Assembly: GCF_001418495.1 (NCBI RefSeq)
Contig: NZ_LIQY01000028.1
Span: 1-52,611 of the forward strand
DNA from: Streptomyces pathocidini
GTDB lineage: Bacteria; Actinomycetota; Actinomycetes; Streptomycetales; Streptomycetaceae
Reading direction: 5' to 3'
DNA length: 52,611 nt
The stretch's first letter is position 1. Each line of letters starts with the position of its first letter. Below, one piece after another: positions 36,143 to 43,648 of this stretch. The notes below the pieces were generated by a model. It was not told where the DNA came from. It did not search any database and was given only the letters and a program-made list of their open reading frames with translations. The translations under genes were made by a program, and so were the position numbers.

Positions 36143-36193
36143 GTCGGGTTCACGGCACGGTCTCATGACGGGATCGCGCGCCGTGAACCCGAC
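36143..36193. repeat. 14-base perfect inverted repeat at the left edge of the accessory island
   Basis: GTCGGGTTCACGGC at 36143-36156 is the exact reverse complement of 36180-36193, with a 23-base centre. It stands where the core-like sequence ends and the AT-richer accessory part begins. It may be a hairpin, an operator or the remains of a mobile-element end. Confidence 0.65.
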
Positions 36194-36600
36194 TGGCGGG
36201 TCCGGGCGTTGACCGGCTCAATCGCATTCGCCGTGCGGATGATGCGGCGAATCCCGGCTCAAACCGCAGGAAAAGGTGGACCCTTCCCCACGTTTCTCAC
36301 TGCCTTTCACGACCGCCGGCGACCGTCCTGGACCAGCCAGACGCTCCAGGACGGTCGCTATGGCCTGCGCCATCGTGGTGCCGAGAGAAGCGAGAGGGGC
36401 AGGGCAAGGACCGCAGCGTCTTCCGGCCCCGCGAAGGTTACGCAACTCCGAGGCGGCCAGCACTCTCGCCCGCCCAGCGCATGCGCACACCGGCGTAGAC
36501 GCATGGTGCGACTGCCGATTCGGACAGCAGTATCAGGTCGATCGCGTACGCCCAGTTTCTTATTGTGAAATGTTTCTTTGGTGATTTCGGAGGGTTTTAG
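36194..36600. other. Non-coding stretch before the ADP-ribosyltransferase gene
   Basis: No recognisable gene is seen. The last 60 bases are AT-rich (TTCTTATTGTGAAATG) and probably contain the promoter, followed by the ribosome site GGAGGG at 36589-36594, six bases before ATG 36601. Confidence 0.5.
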
Positions 36601-38238
36601 ATGAACGATGGGAACCGTCGCGGCGAAGAGGATTGCAGCCTTTCGGTTGCCGATGTCGTGGTGCGTGCCGATGATGATCCGGGGGATCCACCGCAGTGGG
36701 TGTGGCATGCTTCTTCGTTACCTCCCAGCGAAATCGAGAAGGACGGGGCGGTTTTCCCTAAGGGGATGGATGGGACGCGTCCTGATCAGCCGCCGCCCAA
36801 CCTGAGCTTGTACTCGCACGTCCAGGGAACTGCGTCGGGGGCGAGCCGGTACGACTCGGGTTATGTCGGCACAACGACCGATCGGGACTACGCGCTGCGT
36901 CGGATCACGGAGCGTTTCAACGGCAACGGCTACTTGTATCGGGTGCACGCCACGCCGAACTTCGTGGACGTGGCCGGCACCCTAGGCGGCTTCTACAACC
37001 GGGCCTCCGAGCACGAGTACGCGGCCATGGGCGGCTTCCGGTACGACCAGATCATGGAGTGGGAGGAGGTCAGCTTCGGGGTTGCCCAACCCGGCGAGAG
37101 CAACGCTGCGTATGACCGGGATCGCTACAGCGGCCTGCGCGCGAGCAGCGGTCAGCCGCAGCTCGCCGGATTCCCACCCGAACACGCCGCCTGGTCCCAG
37201 CAGCCGTGGCGCCAATTCGCCTCCTGTGGCTCGGTCTCCTCTCCTGCACAGACCGACGGATCCACCGACACACAGGACGAAGAGTGCACACCGCTACTCC
37301 GCCCCTACGACGAAGGGATGGCCTTCTGGAACTCCGTCAAAGAGGCAGGCCACGTGCCCGACCGGTGGTTCACCGGAAAAGAGACGCCACTGCAACTGGT
37401 CAACGCCGCGAACGGACAGGTCGCGGAGAACAAGAATGCCGCGGGCAACGGGGCAGCGATCATCATGTGGGGCGGGCACCGCGGCAAGTTTCAGCAATGG
37501 CACCTCGAACGCGCGGAGCACAACACCTACGTCGTGGTGAACCTCGCCAGCGACAAGGTACTGGACGGCAAGAACAGCCCCGTGGACGGCGAGCCGGTCG
37601 TGCAGTGGGAACGTGACGGCAAGCCGTGGCAACGCTGGCTCCTCAAGCCGGCGAACGGTGACCTGTTCCGTCTGGTCAACTCCGCCACTGGCATGGCACT
37701 CGACCTCGCCAGCAAGGAGGAAGGCGCGGCCGTGGTCCAACGCAATGTAACCAACGCCCAAACCCAGACCTGGCGCCTGCGCATGACTGACCCGCTCGAC
37801 CAGGTCACCGTGCTCCTCACCAACAGAGCGAACGGCAAGGCTATCGACATACGACGCGACGGGCAGGACAACGGCGAACACGTAGTGCAATGGGAACCCA
37901 ACGGAAATCCCTGGCAGAATTGGAAACTCATCGCCACTGACGATGGAACATACGTGATCACCAGCATGGCCAGGGCCAAGGTCCTCGACGCCGGGGACAA
38001 GCCCGGCGAAGGCACAACTGTCGTCCAGTGGGACCGCGACGACAAGCGACCCCAAAAATGGCGGATCGAACTCGATGACACAGACAACACCGTCTACCTC
38101 GTAGAGGTAACGAGCGGCCTGGCCATCGGCAACGACGACAGCAAGCAGGACGGCGCCACCCTCACCCTGCAGACAAAGAACCCCGCCAAACACACTCGGC
38201 AGAAATGGTCCCTCGAACCCGTCGAACCAACCTCCTGA
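36601..38238 (+). CDS. Cholera-toxin/pierisin-like ADP-ribosyltransferase with two ricin-type lectin domains, active Arg replaced
   Basis: 545 residues. Residues 33-165 follow the enterotoxin A-subunit fold: WVWHASSLPPSEIEKDGAVF (motif normally L-Y-R-A-D-S-R-P-P), GYVGTTTD (STS strand), VHATPNFVDVAGTLGGFY, and E137-H-E139 in ASEHEYAAMGGFRYDQI, the ExE catalytic pair of arginine- or guanine-type ARTs. Position 36, normally the NAD-binding Arg, is His (codon CAT 36706-36708), and the first Ser of STS is Gly90. Residues 252-545 carry six QxW repeats (for example WQRW, WQNW), i.e. two beta-trefoil ricin B domains for glycan binding. No signal peptide is visible. The architecture resembles pierisins. 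TTA is used for Leu40. IS1380 debris begins 8 bases after the stop. Confidence 0.85.
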   Translation: MNDGNRRGEEDCSLSVADVVVRADDDPGDPPQWVWHASSLPPSEIEKDGAVFPKGMDGTRPDQPPPNLSLYSHVQGTASGASRYDSGYVGTTTDRDYALRRITERFNGNGYLYRVHATPNFVDVAGTLGGFYNRASEHEYAAMGGFRYDQIMEWEEVSFGVAQPGESNAAYDRDRYSGLRASSGQPQLAGFPPEHAAWSQQPWRQFASCGSVSSPAQTDGSTDTQDEECTPLLRPYDEGMAFWNSVKEAGHVPDRWFTGKETPLQLVNAANGQVAENKNAAGNGAAIIMWGGHRGKFQQWHLERAEHNTYVVVNLASDKVLDGKNSPVDGEPVVQWERDGKPWQRWLLKPANGDLFRLVNSATGMALDLASKEEGAAVVQRNVTNAQTQTWRLRMTDPLDQVTVLLTNRANGKAIDIRRDGQDNGEHVVQWEPNGNPWQNWKLIATDDGTYVITSMARAKVLDAGDKPGEGTTVVQWDRDDKRPQKWRIELDDTDNTVYLVEVTSGLAIGNDDSKQDGATLTLQTKNPAKHTRQKWSLEPVEPTS

Positions 38239-38246
38239 ACCACCCT

Positions 38247-38603
38247 GCCGAACTGACCGGGGACCTGCTGGATGACTGGCCGAAGGGCATACGGCTGATC
38301 GTCCGCAAGGAACGACCCCACCCCGGAGCCTAGTTGAGGATCACCGACGCGGACGGCATGCGGATCACCTGCTTCGCAACCAATACCGCCGCCCGTCCGA
38401 TCGCCGAACTCGAGCTCCGACACCGGCTGCGGGCCCGCGCGGAAGACCGGATCCGGGCCGCCCGGGCGACTGGCCTGCGGAACCTGCCCCTGCACGACAC
38501 CGCACAGAACAAGGTCTGGCTGGAGATCGTCCAGATCGCACTCGACCTGCTGGCCTGGATGCCCATGCTTGCCCTGACCGGCCAGGCGAGGCTCTGGGAA
38601 CTG
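38247..38603 (+). pseudogene. IS1380-family transposase C-terminal remnant
   Basis: The translation AELTG ... RLIVRKERPHPGA, then TAG at 38331-38333 where the intact copy in this window (50008-51381) has Gln, then RITDADGMRITCFAT ... LDLLAWMPMLALTGQARLWE. It is homologous to the last third of that transposase, ending abruptly near 38603. It is a dead fragment inserted right behind the ADP-ribosyltransferase gene. Confidence 0.88.
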
Positions 38604-38669
38604 AGGTGCCCCGAGCCTGACGGACACAGAGTCACGTAGGGTTCGAGAAAGTCCGGAAGGAAGAGGCGT

Positions 38670-38925
38670 TGTCGAGGAAGTACCGGAAGTATTCACCCGA
38701 GTTGCGAGCCGAAGTCGTGAAAGCGGTCCTTTGAGACCGGTGCCACCCCGGCGAAGGTGGCACGTGATTTCGGCCTGGTTCCGGAAACCGTCCGTACCTG
38801 GGTGCGGCGTGAGAAAGAACGGATCCGGGGAAACACGCCCGACACGCGGGAAGCGCACGACCGCGCCCGGATCGCTGAACTGGAACGCCGAGTGCGTGAG
38901 CTGGAGGACGATAACGCCTTCAGCT
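38670..38925 (+). pseudogene. IS3-family OrfA remnant
   Basis: The frame starts at TTG 38670 as SRKYRKYSPELRAEVVKAVL, hits a stop near 38731, and continues in another frame as ATPAKVARDFGLVPETVRTW and then the leucine-zipper part IAELERRVRELEDDN. This is the helix-turn-helix plus coiled coil of an IS3 OrfA, broken by a frameshift. No OrfB follows. Confidence 0.8.
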
Positions 38926-39395
38926 GACCGGCTGGGTGACGCCGGAGTTGGTGGATGAGGTGGTGGCCGAGTGCGGCCGGGACGGGGTGAAGCCAGGGCG
39001 CCCTGTCGCGAAGGTTCATGGTCTACTTCACGCTCGGGCTGGCGCTGTTCGCCCAGGACTTGTATGACGACATCGCGGAAAACCTGGTCGGGGCCCTGGA
39101 CTGGGATGCACGAGTCGGTACCGAGCCGGGTCTCGTTCACCAGGACACGGCAGCGGCAGCGGCAGCGGCTGGGGCCTGAGGTACTGGATGCGTTTCTCCG
39201 CCGCATTGGCGGGGCGGTGGCCCCGGATGGTTAGGGCGGGTCGTTCTGGCAGGGATGCGGTTGGCCGCGGTGGACGGGTTCGTGCTGGCCAGCGAGGTGA
39301 ACCGGACGTTCTTCGGCGGGCCAACCGACGCCCGCCAGGCTGACGCGGGGTTGCCACAGGTGCGGGTGGTGACGCTGCCGAGCGTCATGTTCCAC
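38924..39395 (+). pseudogene. IS4-family transposase N-terminal remnant
   Basis: Pieces in different frames match the N-terminal domain of actinobacterial IS4 transposases: LTGWVTPELVDEVVAECGR, then VYFTLGLALFAQDLYDDI, then a segment around 39250-39380 with AAVDGFVLASEVNRTFFGG. Several frameshifts and a repetitive GGCAGC run (39148-39168) break it. The 3' part is absent. Confidence 0.7.
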
Positions 39396-39507
39396 CCACC
39401 GTATCAGCACAATCGTGCTGGCCATCGACACGCTGCTGACCTGCAGCTATTCACAATGAGGAGAGCTCACTGATCAGACGTGTCCCTCAGGAGATGGAAG
39501 GGAAAGT

Positions 39508-40413
39508 ATGAACGGCAACGAGGCCGCGACATATTTGGCACACCGTATACAAGTCGACCGAGATATACGTGCTGAGTGGAATCGGCTATGTGGCAATGCG
39601 CTAGAACTAGCACGCATGGGCAAGAGGAGCGAGGCTAGCAGATTGATTTCCCGATACCTTAGCATTCAAGAGCTCAATACAGATTTTTCCAATGTAAATA
39701 CCGCTTTAGTGTCAGTGGAAAATCGATGCAGACCCGATGCTGAGGCGCTTCGAGCCGTTCAGGAACTGCAGAGTTCGGGCAAGCTTCGAGAGAAATTTCG
39801 GTACTTAGTTTTGGAGGAACTGCAGAAGGCTAAAGCTTCAAGCGTAGGATCGGGCGGAGGAACCTCGCTTGACAGATTCTCTAGTTTCTTGGATGAGAAC
39901 GGATACGGAACCAGCGTAGCTCAGTTTGCTACCGCTCTGGGAAACTCCCTCGAACCGAATATTTCACGTTGGGCAGAAGTGTACGGGAACACTACGTACA
40001 GAAAGGACGGAAGCCTGCCCGCATCAGAGGGACAGATAATAGTCTATCGCGATTCCCTTATCATTGACGATGAGAAGATTATTGATTTTGATTTTAATGG
40101 TAGTTCTGCTTCTGTCGTGTGGGATTCTTCGTCTGGGCTAAACGAGACGTCGGGCCGCCTCTTCTTCAGCCACCCCTACGTCGCGGGAGGTGGTCTACCC
40201 TGTATTTGTGGGCATATCGTATTCCCGGAAGGGCCGGACTATCCTTTAGGTGGTGGCGAGGTGACTGTTTCGGCAATCCCGGGAGGAGTGGAGGATTACC
40301 CACCGTTCATCGATGTTCAAGAGCTACATAGCAGTCTCAACGTAATCGGAATGCTCGTTAAACTCGCTCGCATGGGTGTCATAGTTAACTATTGCGTAAA
40401 CCTGAACGGATAA
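39508..40413 (+). CDS. Protein A: tandem Nif11-like helical repeats plus beta-rich module, unknown function
   Basis: 301 residues, not recognised from a named family. Repeat 1 (about 5-70: VDRDIRAEWNRLCGNALELA ... LISRYLSI) and repeat 2 (about 78-150: SGKLREKFRYLV ... LDRFSSFLDENGYGTSVAQF) share the pattern of a short-leader helical fold ending in a Gly-Tyr turn. Then come WAEVYGNTTY and a beta-rich module (IIDFDFNGSS, VVWDSSSGLNETSGRLFFS, CGHIVFPEG). The same order occurs in proteins C and D of this window. There is no signal peptide and no clear membrane helix. AAGGGA lies 4 bases before ATG 39508. It is AT-rich compared with the core genome and uses TTA codons. Gene B follows after 78 bases, so the two may be one operon. 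Confidence 0.8.
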   Translation: MNGNEAATYLAHRIQVDRDIRAEWNRLCGNALELARMGKRSEASRLISRYLSIQELNTDFSNVNTALVSVENRCRPDAEALRAVQELQSSGKLREKFRYLVLEELQKAKASSVGSGGGTSLDRFSSFLDENGYGTSVAQFATALGNSLEPNISRWAEVYGNTTYRKDGSLPASEGQIIVYRDSLIIDDEKIIDFDFNGSSASVVWDSSSGLNETSGRLFFSHPYVAGGGLPCICGHIVFPEGPDYPLGGGEVTVSAIPGGVEDYPPFIDVQELHSSLNVIGMLVKLARMGVIVNYCVNLNG

Positions 40414-40491
40414 ACTTCTGGAAGTTCGAGAATCTCGATAATGGATGGAGCTTAACGATTTGCAGGATTGAATTCAAGCTGGAGGTTTCAG

Positions 40492-42102
40492 ATGAGGCAA
40501 GTGCTTATCTCGATCGCATCGCTCCGACGTGATGTGGGTGACTACCCAGAGTTTACCAGGAGCTTCATTCGCCAGCTAGCATTCTCGGGCGACAGGGTTA
40601 CCCTTCTCGCAACGGTTCCGTATCGCAAATTGACAGAGGGGGAAACATATATATCAGAGCGAGAATATAACGCGACACTTGCGCAGTTACGGTACGACTA
40701 TCAAGGAGTGAGCCGGATTGCGTTACTGCCGAATAAGAACAACTCTCCCGACTTGAAGCTTACGAGCAAATGGATGTCCCAGAAGAGCATTCCGGCCGAT
40801 CTTCTGGCCGCTTCAAACTCATTTGACGTAGTTTTTGATTTTCCGGAATCGGGTCATTACGTAGGTATGGCAACGTTCCAGGGCCGGTCAAGATGGTATC
40901 CAGAAGCGCGCTATGTATGCGTAGTTCATGAGCCGTTATCGTCTGCGTCGGGAAGAAATCTATACAATGAGTTGGCTGCAGCGACGCTCCCGGAAGCAGA
41001 TATTGTTGCCTGTATAGGTAACAATGTTTCTTTTCAGTACAGGATGGCATGCCGGCTGGGATCTTTGCCCGAGACCCACACGCTCATTCCCGGGTCTCAC
41101 TATGAGAGTATGGATCCTCGACCGTCTCTAGATACATTAAATTTTCTCATCACATTACCGGGGCGACTGGATATTCCATCTCTCGAGTATTGCCTGCGTG
41201 CGTTCGGAACCATCAGGAATTTGAACTTCACAATTGATATAGCCGGAATCCCTGAATCCCAAAGAGGAGTCGTAGAGAACTGGGCTAATGACTTAGTGGG
41301 CGGTGGATTGGCTCGTAACGTTCGAGGTTTGGGATTACCTGCTGACTTTGAAAATCTTGAGCCCCTTCTTCGCCGGTATCATGCAATTATCCCCCTTACT
41401 TCCGAATCGGATTTTGGACTGATCGCTCTTGATTCCCTCGGTCGGGGCACTCCTGTGCTGGTATCAGACTTCAGCGAAACTGCCAACTTCATTAGATTTA
41501 ACGTAAGTCCCAGATATCCTGGTGAAAAAATTGGACAGTCTTTCATGGTGCATTCCGACATTGATGATGGCAGGGAGGGGCCAAAACGCTGGGCCGAGGC
41601 AATAAGGGCGTTCGGGGCAGACCCATTGAAATTCTACGAGGAGGCTGAAAAGGTTAGAGAAGTGATTAGAGAGTTCTCCTGGGGAAACTGTGTTAACGCA
41701 CTGAATAGGAGATTAGAGGGCTTGGATCTCCTAGATCCTGCAGACACGGAGCAGGCACCGAATGGGGATATTGTCTCGAGTCGCGATATTCCAAGCCGTG
41801 TGGATCTTCAAGTAGCCAACTTCGAGGTGCCCGCAGAGGGTGTTCTGGACGGCGATCTGTCTGAATTGGATATAGCCGTCGCAGTGGGAGACTCAATGCG
41901 TAAGATGAAAGCCCAACTGGCTAGCGAGTTCGACGATCTCGAAGAATGGGAGAAGGCGTCAGAGGAGGGTGAGACAATCCAGAACAGGATCCAGGCTATC
42001 AGCAAGAGAATCCATGAAGAAAAGGAGCGGCAGATTCGAGAGGAGAATGAGAAGTCTTTGGAGCAGTCCGGTGAAGTGAACGAAGTGATAGATCTTTCAT
42101 AG
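40492..42102 (+). CDS. Protein B: GT-B glycosyltransferase-like protein with acidic helical tail
   Basis: 536 residues from ATG 40492, which has GGAGG at 40481-40485 with 6-base spacing (the frame also opens at TTG 40468). Residues 1-400 resemble a GT4-type GT-B glycosyltransferase: MRQVLISIASLRRDVGDYPEF at the N-terminus, CVVHEPLSS in the middle and PLTSESDFGLIALDSLGRGT around residue 305, the donor-site E-x-F-G motif, followed by PVLVSDFSETANF. Residues 420-536 form a highly charged tail with predicted coiled coil (SKRIHEEKERQIREENEKSL). There is no membrane segment. The donor and acceptor are unknown. Codon use is AT-rich and includes TTA. Confidence 0.78.
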   Translation: MRQVLISIASLRRDVGDYPEFTRSFIRQLAFSGDRVTLLATVPYRKLTEGETYISEREYNATLAQLRYDYQGVSRIALLPNKNNSPDLKLTSKWMSQKSIPADLLAASNSFDVVFDFPESGHYVGMATFQGRSRWYPEARYVCVVHEPLSSASGRNLYNELAAATLPEADIVACIGNNVSFQYRMACRLGSLPETHTLIPGSHYESMDPRPSLDTLNFLITLPGRLDIPSLEYCLRAFGTIRNLNFTIDIAGIPESQRGVVENWANDLVGGGLARNVRGLGLPADFENLEPLLRRYHAIIPLTSESDFGLIALDSLGRGTPVLVSDFSETANFIRFNVSPRYPGEKIGQSFMVHSDIDDGREGPKRWAEAIRAFGADPLKFYEEAEKVREVIREFSWGNCVNALNRRLEGLDLLDPADTEQAPNGDIVSSRDIPSRVDLQVANFEVPAEGVLDGDLSELDIAVAVGDSMRKMKAQLASEFDDLEEWEKASEEGETIQNRIQAISKRIHEEKERQIREENEKSLEQSGEVNEVIDLS

Positions 42103-42480
42103 GGGGAATCTCCTGGTAGCTTTAGGAGGGTGTTTGTTAGCGAGTGGAGGATGGTTGACAAAACTTGCGACTGCACTCCGACAAGCTCCGCATCGTGTAC
42201 CGCAAGGCGTGGACCGTGTCGTGCGTTATGGTCACATCTCCAAGCAGGGTGCCCATGGTTGCGTTGGATCATGTGCGAAGCCGCACATGTCGCGAAACGG
42301 AGCCCGGGATACATCGACTTCTACGTTGCTCGCGAGCTCCTCACCCGTGCTTACCACGTGCTCTGCGCGATGGAGGCCACCAAGCCATGCCAAGTCGGCT
42401 TCGGGTCCGCCGGGAAGCCTCGGGCGAGCTCGATACTGACTGTTCGACGACGCTTCGGTGGGCTGAGCGGCGGAGTTTGC
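42103..42480. other. Stretch after gene B without a recognisable gene
   Basis: About 380 bp. AGGAGGGTG at 42124-42132 looks like a ribosome site but leads into frames without recognisable similarity. GC content rises again rightward, so the B-linked AT-rich DNA ends near 42150 and IS-derived sequence starts somewhere before 42480. Confidence 0.4.
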
Positions 42481-43016
42481 GGCATCAGCTCGGCGAACCA
42501 ACGCTCGATGAGGTTGAGCCAGGACGCCGAGGTGGGGGTGAAGTGCAGATGGAAGCAGGGGTGACGCATCCGGTCCAGGGCCTGGATCTGTGACTTCTCG
42601 TCCACCGCCAGAACCAGGGCATTCTCCGGCGGGGACAGATACATGCCCACCACGTCTCGGACCTTGGTCACGAACTGCGGGTCGGTCGACAGCTTCCAGG
42701 TCTCCACGATGTGCTGCTTGAGGCCGAACGCCCGCCAGATCCGCGACACAGCTGACTGCGACATGCCTGCCGCCTCGGCCATCGAACGCGTCGACCAGTG
42801 CGAATCATCCGTCGGCGGCGCCTGGCCGAGCGTCCTGGCGACCAGGGTCTCGACCTGCTCGTCCGTGATCTTCCACGGCGCCCCCGAACGCGGCCGGTCC
42901 ACCAAGCCCTCCAGCCCGTCCGCGACGAACCGGGACCGCTACTTACGCACCGTCTCCCTCGAGACACCCAGATCATCCGCAACCCGCGCGTTCGACAGGC
43001 CCTCCGTGCTTGGCCT
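42481..43016 (-). pseudogene. IS630-family transposase, internally deleted
   Basis: Read on the minus strand from 43016: GLSNARVADDLGVSRETVRK, a TAG at the position usually held by Trp, then FVADGLEGLVDRPRSGAP, the helix-turn-helix part (MAEAAGMSQSAVSRIWRAFG) and the first catalytic Asp in LVLAVDEKSQIQALDR. The text then jumps to FHLHFTPTSASWLNLIERWF, skipping roughly 80 residues that carry the second Asp. Both ends are missing. It cannot encode an active enzyme. Confidence 0.85.
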
Positions 43017-43082
43017 CACCGGATGAACCCGGACAGAACACGATCATGCAAAAGACCCTGGGCATGCCCCTCACAGAAACTC

Positions 43083-43415
43083 TGCACCACCTCAGCCCGC
43101 GGCTCCCGCATGCTCACCCTCCGCCCGAAAGAAGCCCACGAGGCCCTCGCACGAGCCCGCACGGAACAGAAGACCAAGACCTGGAAGGACAAGTACGCGC
43201 TCAGAGCGGGCATCGAGGGCACCATCAACCAGGCCTTGGACATCACCGGCCTGCGCCGGGCCCGCTACCGCGGCCTGCCGAAAGTCCGCCTCCAGCACGC
43301 CTTCTCCGCCACAGCGATCAACATCATCCGGCTCGACGCCCACTGGACCGACCATCCCCTCCGCCGGGTCCGCACCAGTCGCCTCGAACGCCTCGCCTAC
43401 AAACTCACCGCCTGA
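43083..43415 (+). pseudogene. IS1182-family transposase C-terminal fragment
   Basis: About 110 residues (ARGSRMLTLRPKEAHEALAR ... YALRAGIEGTINQALDITGL ... RYRGLPKVRLQHAFSATAIN) match the end of IS1182-type DDE transposases including the Glu-containing EGT segment. It has no 5' part and is fused directly to the IS630 remnant. Confidence 0.82.
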
Positions 43416-43648
43416 ACCCGAATTAAGCAACAGAGTCGCCCTGCCGCACCTGACCAACGATAATAGTAAATTACCGCTGGAGTAAGTGCTGTATCTAGTT
43501 CTGTGCTCGCACACTCCACCGTGTGAAAATTCTCTGCGTTCTCCGGAATGGCGACAGTATCACAAGACTCGAATTACCCATCGTGCAACAGCTCGACAGG
43601 CGGAATTAAACCAGTCGAATTCCACAGCCTGCAGAAATGGAGGGTGAC

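Noticed and set aside
36194..36600. Small open frames on both strands before the toxin gene
   Set aside because: They have no ribosome sites, no recognisable similarity and irregular codon use.
42130..42593. Overlapping small + strand frames after gene B
   Set aside because: They run antisense into the IS630 remnant and share no similarity I recognise; AGGAGGGTG there may be chance.
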